Assembly: GCF_019320115.1 (NCBI RefSeq) | Contig: NC_089598.1 | Coordinates: 27,881,491 to 27,945,490, forward strand | Source: Miscanthus floridulus | Lineage: Eukaryota > Streptophyta > Magnoliopsida > Poales > Poaceae | Direction of reading: 5' to 3' | DNA length: 64,000 nucleotides | In this document: piece by piece, positions 1 to 10,712 of the stretch | Position numbering within the stretch: position 1 is the first letter of the stretch | Layout of the letters: every line of letters starts with the position of its first letter | Notes under the pieces: model-generated | Seen by the model: the letters and a program-made list of their open reading frames with translations, nothing else | Told to the model about the DNA's origin: nothing | The model's database searches: none | Program-made: the position numbers and the translations under genes

Positions 1-167
1 GCCCTTTAGATTTATCCGTTCATTCTCCTCTTTTACCCCTGCTTAAAACAAGGATCATCCTCCAAAACCAAAACCCTCCGAGCAAACCGGGCGCAGACAC
101 CACTGCACCGAATGCTGCGACAGTAGACAAGAGCATCGGATCGGCAGGCAGCAGGCTGGAGATTCTG
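1..167. other. unassigned flank
   Basis: No gene or repeat is recognised here. It is the sequence just outside the left target duplication of the Pack-MULE that begins at 177. Confidence 0.5.
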
Positions 168-176
168 TGATGAAGG

Positions 177-551
177 CCGAATTTTTTATTTTTCAGCTCT
201 TTTTTTTTCAAAAATATGACAAATAGATTTCTGGTGGTTTGATTTTCGTTTATGGACTCTGATCTCGGCACCGTGGCTTTTAACGCCGAGGAGACACGTC
301 TCGACGCCATGAGGTCTTGGCGAGACGTCAGACATGACGGTGACCTGACGTCGACATGGATAAGACCTCGGCGTCGTAGATCTTAGCGCCGAGGTATTAC
401 CCTATAGATTTTAGCGTTTAAAATGAAACAAGTATAATGGTTCCGAGGAACATACAATAACACCATTGTGGTTCAGTTGGTTAGGACGCGCGCGATTTAG
501 CTCAAAGACCTAGATTTGAATCCAGCACTAAATCTTTTTTGCTACATTTTT
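177..551 (+). repeat. left TIR of Pack-MULE
   Basis: About 375 bp that matches the reverse complement of 1411-1800 along its whole length: a T-rich outer end, a CGGCGCC/GCGCCGAG-rich middle, then a tRNA-like inner part. The arms have diverged by scattered substitutions and small indels. Confidence 0.88.
462..530 (+). other. tRNA-like segment (A-box/B-box) inside left TIR
   Basis: The stretch looks like a degenerate tRNA. TGGTTCAGTTGG at 469-480 fits a pol III A-box and GATTTGAATCC at 513-523 fits a B-box, at a spacing normal for a tRNA. The T-stem is poor in this copy and no full cloverleaf is visible, so it is a tRNA-derived relic and not a functional tRNA gene. The matching segment in the other TIR is better preserved. 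Confidence 0.5.
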
Positions 552-587
552 ATAAGCAATACAGCAGGAAAAATTATTTCCAGTAAC

Positions 588-1400
588 ATGCAAACTGGGT
601 CCGGAGTTTATATATCCGAGCAGCTGGCGGTCTACACCAAGAACTACTTGTGCGAACTGGGGTCCGGAGGCTACGGCGTGGTCTACGAGGGTGAGCTGCC
701 GAACGGCCTGCTGGTGGCCGCGAAGGTCCTGAAGGTGTCTATGAACAAGAAAGTGCAGGAGGCGTTCATGGCGGAGATCGGCACCATCGGACGTACCTAC
801 CACGTGCACCTCGTGCGGCTCCATGGTTTCTGCTTCGACGCGAACACGAAGGCGCTGGTGTACGAGTTCTTGGAGAATGGCTCACTCGAGAAGTACCTTT
901 ACGGCGACGAGGGCAGCACAAGCACAAGGCTGGAATGGGGGACGCTGCACAGCATCGCCGTCGGCACGGCGAAGGGGATCAGGTACCTGCACGAGGAGTG
1001 CCAGCAGCGGATCGTGCACTACGACATCAAGCCGGCCAACATTCTTCTCACGGCCGACTACACACCGAAGGTGCCCGACTTCGGGCTCGCACGGCTGGGC
1101 GAGCGCGAGAACACGCACATGTCGCTGACCGGCGGCGGCCGCGGGACGCCCGGGTACGCGGCGCTGGAGCTGTGGATGGCGCTGCCGGCGTCGGAGAAGT
1201 GCGACGTGTACAGCTTCGGGATGGTGCTGTTCGAGATCCTGGGGCAGCGCCGGAACTACGACCCTGGCCACGGCGAAAGCAAGGAGTGGTTCCCGAGGTG
1301 GGCGTGGGAGAAGTACGAGCAGCGGGAGATCGAGGACGTCGTGTCCGCCAGCCGCACGAGTAGTTCTTACGAGGGGGATCATTGCATGTTTCTCAAATAA
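588..1400 (+). CDS. captured receptor-like kinase domain (LRK10L/Lr10-like), truncated
   Basis: An open frame of 270 codons inside the Pack-MULE. I start at the first ATG (588); the frame stays open upstream to a TTG at 516 within the TIR. Visible kinase features are the glycine loop GSGGYGVVYEG, the lysine strand VAAKVL, the catalytic loop HYDIKPANILL (HRD changed to HYD, catalytic Asp kept) and the magnesium-binding DFG. The activation segment ends in YAALELWM where this family has YAAPELWM, so the APE proline is lost. The C-lobe runs to the SKEWFPRWAWEKYEQ region typical of the LRK10-like group and then stops before the last conserved subdomain. No signal peptide, ectodomain or membrane segment is present. 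In a whole protein this domain would sit inside the cell and phosphorylate Ser/Thr. Here it is a fragment; expression and activity are unknown. Confidence 0.85.
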   Translation: MQTGSGVYISEQLAVYTKNYLCELGSGGYGVVYEGELPNGLLVAAKVLKVSMNKKVQEAFMAEIGTIGRTYHVHLVRLHGFCFDANTKALVYEFLENGSLEKYLYGDEGSTSTRLEWGTLHSIAVGTAKGIRYLHEECQQRIVHYDIKPANILLTADYTPKVPDFGLARLGERENTHMSLTGGGRGTPGYAALELWMALPASEKCDVYSFGMVLFEILGQRRNYDPGHGESKEWFPRWAWEKYEQREIEDVVSASRTSSSYEGDHCMFLK

Positions 1401-1410
1401 TTTTCCTGAA

Positions 1411-1800
1411 TGTAGCACAAAAAAAAAAATCAGCACTAGGGTTTGAACCTAGGCCTTCAAGCTAAGTAGCGCGTATCATAATCAGCTGAACCGCAATGAT
1501 GTTGTTGTAAGTTTTTTGGAATAATTATACTTGTTTCATTTCAAACGTCAAGATCTAGGTGTTAAGATCTACGGCGACAAGATCTACGGCGCTGAGACCT
1601 TGTCCACGTCGGCGCCAGGTCTCCGCCACGTCCGATGCCTCGTCAAGACCTCGGCGCCATTGGTCATGGCGCCGAGACGTGTTTCCTCGGCGCCAAAAGC
1701 CATGGCGCCGAGATCAGGGTCCATAAACGAAAATCAAACCACCAAAGGTCTATTTGTGAATATTTTTCAAAAAAAGAGCTGAAAAATAAAAAAAAATCGG
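1411..1800 (-). repeat. right TIR of Pack-MULE
   Basis: About 390 bp, the inverted partner of 177-551. Its outer end is followed directly by the target duplication at 1801-1809. Confidence 0.88.
1431..1499 (-). other. tRNA-like segment inside right TIR
   Basis: The counterpart of 462-530. A perfect 5-bp T-stem with a 7-nt loop (positions 1436-1452; CTAGG/CCTAG arms) contains a B-box of the GGTTCAAACCC type, and an A-box-like GGTTCAGCTGAT lies at about 1481-1492, read on the minus strand. The D and acceptor stems are degenerate. Confidence 0.5.
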
Positions 1801-1809
1801 TGATGAAGG

Positions 1810-2923
1810 TTGCGACAGTGGAGACCATAGAGGTGGTAAATAAAAGGATGTGTTGGTACACAGTGGAGGGCAGAGGGTAGCTAGGATGCTGTACGCGGTG
1901 GATCAGCGGTGCGAGGCGGTGGTGGCGTTTCGGCCGGGATGGCAGCAGCGCGCTCGGCACGTGATGGTGTCGCCTGTTGGGAATGGAGCTGGGAAGTGGG
2001 AACTGATGAAGCTCGCGCTCTGGGACATGTGGCCATGGACCATGGCCCATGGCTCCCTCCTCGCCTCCTCGCTGGCACCCTGACGTCCATCGTAGTCTCG
2101 GAACGGTCTACCTTGTTCGCTTGATCGTATGAACCATGCTTAACAGCCATGATAAAGTGTTTTTCTCTCACAACAAAACAGCATCAGCCGGTTTATAAGC
2201 CACAGAAACGATTTAAGCGAACATGGTGCTAGAGATGGTTGGTCAGTGTTATCGGTTCGACCTCGCAGGAAGCTGCTCTGCTCGACTTTCCACCATAGAC
2301 GGCTTTCGAGAACAGCCATTATTAGCATGGGCACTCGGCAGTGGGCATCAGGGGATCGAGCATGTCAGGTCATGACGGCCAAGACGAAGAGAAGCGTAGG
2401 TTTTCTGACGAACCAAGACAAGCGTAGGGCCTACATGGCCAATTGGCCACCTCGACCAAGTAGTTCAGTGAGACCATTAGCAGTATTCTTAATCTCTCTC
2501 ATTCAATGATGCTGTGGTCTCGGTCACCATTAGCAGCGGAGTGGAGGAGCTGCCAGGGTTAAGGATCAGTTTAGGGTTGCGAGGTGGAGGGGCAAAGAGT
2601 CCTTGGCTTTAGCGGCGGAGTGGGCTGCTGCCTGCTAGAGACAAAGGGTCTATATTTGGTTGGTGATTTTTTTTAAAAAAATTGGCGCTGCTAGCGTCTG
2701 GACATCCGGCGCGCGAGACGCCTCCGGACGTCGGGCCCATCGCACTGAGGCATCCCAAACCCGCCCGCCCTTGTTAACCCCCCCCCCCCGTCCCAGCCGC
2801 TCACTTCTCTTCACCGCCCGACCCCTGCGGGAATAGAACAGAACCCGCTCTCCCCTGCATCACTTGTTCCCCCATGCTAGGTGTGTCGCATCCTCACCGC
2901 GCTCCCATCAGAAAATTGTTTTG
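1810..2923. other. intergenic; partial hAT-like MITE near 2150-2235
   Basis: No gene is recognised. Around 2150-2235 there is a piece resembling the common grass MITE family with a TTTTTCTCTCACAA core and GCGAAC near its end, but only one end is clear. A C-run lies near 2780. This DNA is continuous with 7061 onward once the LTR element at 2929-7055 is removed. Confidence 0.4.
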
Positions 2924-2928
2924 CAACA

Positions 2929-4135
2929 TGTCGGGTTCATAAACCCGGGGTCTCTCATGGACCGGCTTCCCAGCAAGAGCTCGGCCCAGCAGACAACGAT
3001 GCCAACGACGCGCGACTCCTGGTCGGCCCAAAAACCTAACAAACAGGACATAAGGACGATCCAATCTCCAACCAAAAGGCCTGGCCGAGGAGGAACGGTG
3101 CCCACTTCCAACTCCGGCCCGCCTCTTCGACCGGAAGGCCTCGCTTCTAACTCTAGCCCGCCTCTAGGCGGCCTCTCCGAATGGAAGGCCCAGCCAAACA
3201 CCGCTTCCGACTCTAACCCGCTTGTCCGACCAAGAATGCACCGAACCTCTGCTTACAACTCCTCTCTGACTGGCACAATCTGAGCCAACTAGAACCAATC
3301 GACCGAGGACGCTCGCTTGGTAAGGACCAGGAAACGGATGGAGAAAGTAAGGCAGGGCACTCAAGTGAACCGCAAGACTAAGGACCATACCCTGTACACC
3401 TACAGGATAGTATCGACAGAACATGTCAGAAGATTGCCCTGTGAACTTCCAGGCATGTCAGAACAGCGTTGTAGGCGTCGACATTTGACCTACAGCGTTG
3501 TGGGCACCCTCAACAACTGCCATACCGGACAAGCACGGTAAAACACGTCGCATGCCTTTGGGCATCCATAGTAGGGTGGGCACCAACATCGGCCATATCA
3601 GAAGAAGACGACGCAGCCTCCCACGTCATCTGACATTAAACAGTATTGTGGGCGCCTATCATCATCTTGTACCTGACGGCGTGGGCAACAAGACTTAGTA
3701 ACATACGTACTTTCTCCCCCTCACTTGTAAGGCTATCCCCTTCGTCTATAAAAGGGGATGCGCTCTTTACCAACAGGGAGATCGATCAGTTCACCTACTT
3801 TCATTCACCCACTGTAACTTTAGACACTCTAAAGTTATACCGAGCACACGCTCGAATACTTAGCACATAGCGGGGCTCCCGTCACTCTCGGCCCTTCAGA
3901 CCAGAGTCCGATCGGACCTCTTATACCCCCCATCTTTCTCCCTTCCGTTTGTAACCCCACAGCAAACTTCAAGCACCTAGGCTTAGGAATAAAGTCACCA
4001 ACCGACTCAAACTGGACGTTGGGCATGTTGCCTGAACTAGTATAAACCCTATGTCATTGAGTGCTAGGCCACCTTCGATCACAACGTACAGCAAAACTAC
4101 AAATATTTACGTGTTGGTCACTTTCTGTACCAATA
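2929..4135 (+). repeat. left LTR of gutted element
   Basis: A near-complete LTR of 1,207 bp, starting TGTCGGG after the CAACA duplication. It contains a TATA-like TATAAAAG near 3747. Its last bases read CAATA where the right copy has CGACA. Confidence 0.8.
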
Positions 4136-5879
4136 GTTGGTACAGCAAAACACTAATCAAACCAACAAGCTCTCACAACTAGCTACACTAAAGAGCTTGA
4201 TAACTAGTTTGTGGTAATGTAAAGAGAGAGAGAGCAAGATAGCTATACTACCATATCGAGGAGTGAACCAATCAATCACGAGAATTAATATCAACGGAGA
4301 CCAATCACCTCGGAATCAAATGATGACACAATGATTTTTTACCGAGGTTCACTTGCTTGCCGGCAAGCTAGTCCTCGTTGTGGTGATTCACTCACTTAGA
4401 GGTTCACGCGCTAATTGGCATCACACGCCAAACCCTCAATAGGGTGCCGCACAACTAACACAAGATGAGAATCACACACGTCACGAGCAAATTACTAAAG
4501 TACCTTTTGGCTCTCCGCCGAGGAAGGTCAAGAACCCCTCACAATCACCACGATCAGAGCCAGAGACAATCACCAACCTCCACTCGATGATTCTCGCTGC
4601 TCCAAGCCATGTAGGTGGCGGCAACCGCTAAGAGTAATAAGCGAATCCTGCAGCGAAACATGAACACCAAGTGCCTCTAGATGCAAACACTCAAACAATG
4701 CACTTGGATTCACTCCTAATCTCACAAAGATGATGAATCAATGATGGAGATGAGTGGGAGGGCTTTGGCTAAGCTCATAAGGTTGCTATGTCAATGCAAA
4801 TGGCCAAGAGAGTGAGCTTGAGCCGACCATGGGGCTTAAATAGAAGCCCCCACGAAATAGAGCCATTATACCCCTTCATTGGGCACTGCTCGGGGTGACC
4901 AAACGCTCCGGTTAGATCGACCGAACACAGGACCCCAGTGTCCGGTCGCCCGATGCTCGCCATGTATCGTCAGCTTCAAACGTTGTTCATCCGATCTCAA
5001 CGGTCGAGTGTTGACGGGACGCGCTGCTCAAACTGACCGGACGCTCCCGCACTAGCGTCCGGTCGTTTCTAGTAAGGTTCAAGCTGTGATCGGACGCGTC
5101 AGTTGGATCACGACCGGACGCATGACCTTAGCGTCCGGTCGTTTCTAGTAAGCTTCCACGCGTGACCGGACGCGTCCGATCAAGCCCGACCGAACGGACC
5201 TAGCATCCGATCACACACTGCCTCTCAGTGTGCTGCCACGTCAGCGTGGCCAGACACACCCCATCAGCGTCCGGTCAATTTCAACGCCAGCGTTCGATCG
5301 AAGACCGACGCCTGCGCATTCTCTGCTACCACTGACCGGACATGCCGGTCTAACCAAGACCAGCGTCCGATCAGTGCGTGACCATCGTGACTAGCTCATT
5401 TTCAACTCTATCTTCTTCACCCTTGCTCAAATGTGCCAACCACCAAGTGTATCACCTTGTGCACATGTGTTAGCATATTTTCATAAATATTTTTAAGGGT
5501 GTTAGCATTTCACTAGATCCTAAATGCATATGTATTGAGTTAGAGCATCTAGTGGCACTTTGATAACCGCATTTCGATACGAGTTTTACCCATCTTAATA
5601 GTATGGCTATCAATCCTAAATGTGATCACACTCACTAAGTGTCTTGATCACCAAAATAAAATAGCTTCTATCATTTATACCTTTACCTTGAGCCTTTTGT
5701 TTTTCTCTTTCTTCTTTTCAAGTCCAAGCACTTGATCATCACCATGGCATCATCATCATCATGTTATGATCATTATTTGCTTTACCACTTGGAGTGTGCT
5801 ACCTATCTCATGACCACTTGATAAACTAGGTTAGCACATAGGGTTTCATCAATTTACCAAAACCAAACTAAAGCTTTCA
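4136..5879 (-). mobile_element. SIRE/Maximus-type copia LTR fragment, reverse orientation
   Basis: Read on the minus strand it begins TGAAAGC at 5879 and follows the solo LTR at 16239-18218 closely, sharing its opening block, a middle rich in CCGGACG inverted repeats (about 4898-5375) and a downstream block. Its 3' end (left side here) is truncated or diverged before the terminal CTTTCA. Length is 1.74 kb against 1.98 kb for the intact copy. Confidence 0.8.
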
Positions 5880-7055
5880 ACCGGCTTCCCAGCAAGAGCT
5901 CGCCCAGCAGACAACGTTGCGAATGACGCGCAACTCCTGGGCCAGCCAAAAAACCAAACAAAAAGGATAGAAGGACGATCCAATCTCCAACTGAAAGGCA
6001 TGGCCGAGGAGGAACAACGCCCGCTTCTGACTCCGGCCCGCCTCTCTGACCGGAAGGCCTTGCTTCTGACTCCAGCCCGCCTCCGGACGGCCTATCCGAA
6101 CGGAAGGCCTAGCCAAACACCACTTCCGACTCCGACCCGCTTGTTCGATCGAAAATGCACCAAACCTCTGCTTACAACTCCTCTCCGACTGGTGCAATCA
6201 GAGCCGACTAGAATCAACTGACTGGGGACGCCCGCTCGGTAAGGACCAAGAAACGAACGGAGAAAGTAAGGCAGGACACTTAAGTCAACCGCAAGACTAA
6301 GGACCAACCCTGTACACCTACAGGACAGTATCGACAGGACATGTTAGAAGATTGCCCTGTGAACTTCCAGGCATGTCAGAACAGTGTTGTAGGCGTCGAC
6401 CTTTGACCTACAGCGTTGTGGGTGCCCGCAACAACTGCCATACCGGACAAGCATGGTAAAACCCCTTGCATGCCTCTGGGCATCAACAGTATGGCGGGCA
6501 CCGACGTCTGCCATACCAGAAGAAGACGACGCAGCCTCCCATGTGCATCTGACATTAAATAGTATTGTGGGTGCCTACCATCATCTTATACCCAACGGCA
6601 TGGGCAACAAGACTTAGTAACATACGTATTTTCTCCCCCTCACTTGTAAGGCCATCCTCTTCATTTATAAAAAAGGGTATGTGCTCTCTCCTAATAGGGA
6701 GATCGATCAGTTCACTTACTTTAATTCACCCTCTGTAACTTTAGACACTCTAAAGTTATACCGAGCACACGCTTGAACACTTAGCACATAGCGGGGCTCC
6801 CGTCACTCTCGGTCCTTCAGACTAGAGTTCGACCGGACCTCTTGTACCTATCATTTTTTCCCTTCCGTTTGTAACCCCATAGCAAACTTCGAGCACCTGG
6901 GCTCAGGAACAAAGTCACCGACCGACTCAAATTAGACGTAGGGCACGTTGCCTGAAACAGTATAAACCATGTGTCATTGAGTGCTAGGCCACCTCCGATC
7001 ACAACGTACAGCAAAACTATAAATATTTACATGTTGATCACTTTCTGCACCGACA
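5880..7055 (+). repeat. right LTR of gutted element, 5'-truncated
   Basis: A direct repeat of 2929-4135 lacking roughly the first 30 bases at the junction with the SIRE LTR, and ending CACCGACA followed by the CAACA duplication. Divergence from the left copy is scattered substitutions and small indels. Confidence 0.8.
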
Positions 7056-7060
7056 CAACA

Positions 7061-7530
7061 TCAAACAAAAAGCGATGCGAGGTGAAACATCAGAACAAGT
7101 CTACTACAACATCAGAACAAAAAGCGACTGCAACAGCACAACAAAGCTACTGCAACACGAGATGCAACATCTAAAAAAAGACTAATGCAACAAAGAAAAA
7201 TTACTTGTTACAACAGCAAACCAAAACTACTGCAACAACTGAAACAAAACGCAATGCGAGATGCAACATTAAAAAAAGACTAATACAACAAAGAAACATT
7301 ACTTGTTGCAACAACAAAACAACGCTACTGCAACAACAGAAACAAAAGGACAATACGAGATGCGACAATCAGAAAAAAGACTAATGCAACAAAGAAAAAA
7401 TACTTGTCGCAACAACAAAACGATGCTACTGCAACGACAGAAATAAAAGCGAAACATGAAATGCAATATTAGAAAAAGGCTAATGCAACAAAGAAATATT
7501 ACTTCTTGCAACAGCAAAACAAGCCTACTG
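7061..7530. repeat. degenerate tandem repeat array (units about 80-106 bp)
   Basis: The phrase CTACTGCAAC recurs near 7147, 7227, 7323, 7431 and 7522. Between copies come GATGCAACAT, AAAAAAGACTAATGCAAC and ATTACTTGTTGCAAC blocks. Unit length varies, so this is a loose array. It is A-rich on this strand and has no coding capacity that I trust. Confidence 0.65.
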
Positions 7531-8060
7531 CAACAGAGCTCGTCAGAACCCTAGCCACCGCCACGTCCTCAAATCCAAATCCAGGGGAGGAAGAGGGCTC
7601 AGATCCAGAGAAGGACCCACCTACCTCGCCGAAAGCCACCATCGCCCTTCTCTTCGGTGGCATGGAGGTCGTAGAGCGAGGGAGGGAGGGAGGGCGGCTC
7701 GTCGGAAGCCGCTGCCGTCGCCCTCCTCTCCAGTGGCATGGAGGTCGCGGAGGGAGGGGCGGCTCGCTGGAAGCCGCCGTCATCTCCGGTGGCATGGAAT
7801 TCGCGGAGGGAGCTAGGGGCGCGGCGCGGCGCGGCGCGTGAGTGCTGCGTGCCAATAGCGAGAGAGTGGAGGAGCGGAAGAAGGAGATGGTGAGCAGAGT
7901 GAGAGAACTAAGTGCGCGGTCATGGGATGGAATGGGATGAGATTTGATGGGGTGGGGTGGGGTGGGGTGTCGAGCCTATGGATAAAAAGTGTTTTTCCTT
8001 ATAAAAAAGAAGAGTTTTTCAGAGCACTTCTTCGATTTACTCCGATAATCCTCGCATAAC
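7531..8060. other. GC-rich segment, no assigned gene
   Basis: Open frames exist on both strands (for example 7506-7841 plus), but the composition is low-complexity, rich in GGAGG/GGCGG, and no domain is recognisable. It probably belongs to the same old repeat as 2650-2923 and 7061-7530. Confidence 0.35.
7949..7967 (+). other. canonical G-quadruplex motif
   Basis: Four runs of four G separated by single T, i.e. (GGGGT)3GGGG. This is an ideal short-loop intramolecular G-quadruplex sequence on the plus strand. No gene is assigned next to it. Confidence 0.8.
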
Positions 8061-10712
8061 CCCGGCGCCGCATCCACGTCGCACGGGGCTACATTCGGCG
8101 GCTAGGCTTTCCCTTCACCTGCTCCACCAAGCCCGGGCCGCACCGTTCGGCGCACTCGTTGCCCGCAGCGGCGCCATCGCCAGCTCCGGTGTACTACCGT
8201 GTAACCCGATCCGCTGGTCACTTCCGTGAGGCAGGTGCTCAGAGGGAGGGGCCGCGTGGGTGGAAAGGCTGCACGGCCCGGCCCCTCTGGCCGCTGCCGT
8301 GAGCCGTGCGGGCCCGTCTCGGCGTCACGACAAGAGCCTTTTTGCGTTGCTGCTGCAACTGCGTAGTACGAGTATTTTGGGCGCGTCATGCATGCATGCT
8401 TGCTTCATTAGTTTTCACTCATCAGCGGAAGCTTTTGTGCTGCAAGTCTGCAACCCTTCTGTCTTCCGGTTCGTCTGCCACGACGCGTCGACGCCTGCCG
8501 AAGTGCCGACTGACGAGCGAGATCCTGCCGAAGTACCCACAGTATAGTCACCATTCTACTACTCTTAGTACAGAGCTTTTAAGCCTGCTGGAACAGTTAG
8601 AGCGCAGCACTCGACACAGGGTTTATGTATGAGCTGTGTGGCCTCTGGCCTGTATACTGGCTGATGGGCAGGCAGGCAGGCAGGCAAGCAAGCTCTGCTC
8701 CGTAGCAAGCTGTAATTTTCAGTGAATAAATAGTATTTTTCTGGAACGCTAAATCAGTTCACGATACTTTCAGCCGACGCCGCGGGCGTGGGCGTGCCCT
8801 GGTTTTTTCAGGCCTGGCCCCGGTTTCCCGACCCAGTCCCATCGCCGGAACTGAATGGCTGTACAGTGCCACACATGACACACCTCAGCACTGACAGTGA
8901 CAGCAAAGCAGCACCACCTGGCTGGCGCGGGCGCCGCTGCTGCTCTAGTAGGAGACTGTACCATAGTACGAGTACGCAGTGTAAACTTTCACAGAAAAAA
9001 AAGTAGAGTACATACGTGCAGTAGTATTGCGCGCGCGATGGCCCAGCGGCCGGGCGGGGCAGAGATTCTCCGCGGTAGTGGCACCTATGTGGCCGTTCCG
9101 CCCAACCCGTGTCACGCACGCCTTGCCACCGCTACTCTGGTTTTTTATTTATACACAACTTTACAAGGCCACTGGGCTCACCAGTCACTACCATGGCCAC
9201 TGTTCGGATTCTCGCCGCATCGGAAGGCAGGCAGCCTTTGATTAAATAAATAGCAGCCTAGAGAGCCTTGCCGTGCAGCATTCAAGATCAAGCTCGGGCT
9301 GTGCAGCTGCCACGTCTACCCATCTAGGATCAAGCCTTGTTTGTTTTTCCCCTGCGAAGGCCGAAGGGGAGGCGCTGCTGAATCTGAAAGATGGGTGGAC
9401 GGAGATACGGGTGCGCTGCCCGCTGCGCGCCCGCCTGGTTTTGCGTGGGCACGGCAGGTGCCTTTTCAGGCAGGGGTGGGCACCGGCATCACGCAGCGTC
9501 GCAGCGGCCTCCATTCATCAATCCGCAGTGCCCAGTGACGCAGAGTACTGTGTACTGCCCGCGCGCATCGGCTCTCTTGATTTCTGTTTCATCAATCAAT
9601 CCACGGTGTTTGGCATTGGCGGAGGGATGGACCATGGACGATGCTCCGGCGCAGTGGATGCACATGCACACTGCACCATGAGCCCCCACCGGCGCAGTGG
9701 CGCTTCGCAGTCTGTTTTGGCTCCGCATGGCGTTGCTGGCGACCTGGCCCAGTGGCCTGTGGCCAGTGGTCTCTGACACGGGACACGAGGTGCGTAACGA
9801 GAACGACGCGCGCGGAGCTCCGTCACATGCGCTCCACTCCGGCTGTCGTCTCTTCGGTTTCCATCGAGGCCAGCCAGACCAGACCGCGAGAGGCTTCAGC
9901 GCACGTGCCATGCTGGAACGAGCGCATTGCTGCCCTGCATGGAAACCCGCGCCGCGATTATATACACGATGCTGTTCTTTCCGCCTTGCTATCTGTAGCC
10001 CTGGGCGTTCTTCGGTTTTTTTTCTCACAAAATCAGTACTGATCGGTTTTTCAAAAAACGTGGAACCGATCAAGTTGGTATTGGTTCTCTCGATTCGGTT
10101 CCGAGTAGAACCAAAAAATCAAACAGTACCCAAAATCCATGTAACAACATGTTCAGTAGAGTGCTAACTTTTAAAGCAAGGCATCAGCATTCAACAAGAG
10201 TGCAAGATACTAAGACAACACACTACTACACTAGCACAGCACAACACAAATACTGAAATACATCCGGCCATCCAGGTGACTAGGCAATCGTCAATCGGCA
10301 AGGCAATCAGCAAAGCAGCAAATTTCAGTTAATTCGGTTAGTTCGGTTAACCGAGGGAGGAACTGATTTTACCGAACAAATTTTGGTTCCTCTTAAATAA
10401 GAACCGAACATGGAACCGAGACTTCGGTTCTCGATAAATTCGGTTCGATTCTTGGTTTTTTTGTTTGGTTCTCGGTTCTCGTTAAAATTTGGCCAGAGCT
10501 AGCTATTTGTATGCATGCCTCTCTCGTTAATAGTGTAGGATAGCACTTTTACGCTATTTTGGAAATGCGGGAATGTTTGTTGTTCTATGTACCATTCTCT
10601 TCGTGAAAACGAACTACTCTACCGAGTGCAGGAAACGTTCGTCCTGTTCTTCATCGCTATTTAGTAATACTTTTTTGGAAGTAATATTTTTCTCTCTCGT
10701 AACATCTCTCTA
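8061..10712. other. intergenic, no recognisable gene
   Basis: Several overlapping open frames of 60-190 codons occur on both strands (for example 9273-9776 plus and 9489-10073 minus), but none shows a domain and they lie opposite one another. A GGCA tetranucleotide run sits near 8668-8690. At 10010-10490 many GGTTC/GAACC motifs on both strands suggest a decayed inverted-repeat element, whose ends I cannot fix. Confidence 0.4.

Larger units (their letters stand above)
177..1800. mobile_element. Pack-MULE carrying a receptor-kinase fragment
   Basis: A 1,624-bp element with long terminal inverted repeats (177-551 and 1411-1800). The identical 9-bp sequence TGATGAAGG lies outside both ends (168-176 and 1801-1809). 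Long TIRs with a 9-bp duplication are the signature of Mutator-like elements. The interior (about 590-1395) has no transposase; it is a GC-rich stretch of receptor-like kinase coding sequence, so this is a Pack-MULE (a non-autonomous MULE that captured host gene sequence). The TIRs share sequence, including the 19-mer at 375-393, with the TIRs of the large MULE at 13075-36311. Both therefore belong to one family, and such a MULE could have supplied the transposase. The perfect target duplication suggests a fairly recent insertion. Confidence 0.9.
2929..7055. mobile_element. gutted LTR retrotransposon with a SIRE LTR piece as its interior
   Basis: Two direct repeats of about 1.2 kb (2929-4135 and 5880-7055) are bounded on the outside by the 5-bp duplication CAACA (2924-2928 and 7056-7060). 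The left copy starts TGTCGGG and the right copy ends CCGACA, as LTR ends should. Between them there is no gag or pol, no primer-binding site and no polypurine tract, only about 1.74 kb of a SIRE-type LTR in reverse orientation. The right copy lacks its first 30 or so bases. The original interior has thus been lost and replaced after the second insertion. Superfamily is probably Ty3 but is not proven without coding domains. Confidence 0.8.

Noticed and set aside
462..530. Functional tRNA gene
   Set aside because: A- and B-box matches only; the acceptor and D stems do not pair and no normal anticodon arm can be drawn.
516..587. Extension of the kinase frame to 516
   Set aside because: The codon at 516 is TTG and the stretch is TIR sequence; the first ATG is at 588.
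7061..7530. CRISPR-like array
   Set aside because: Unit length varies, spacers are not unique and the genome is a plant; it is a degenerate tandem repeat.
9273..10073. Overlapping open frames of 130-190 codons on both strands
   Set aside because: They lie opposite one another, no domain is seen, and the region has MITE-rich intergenic character.
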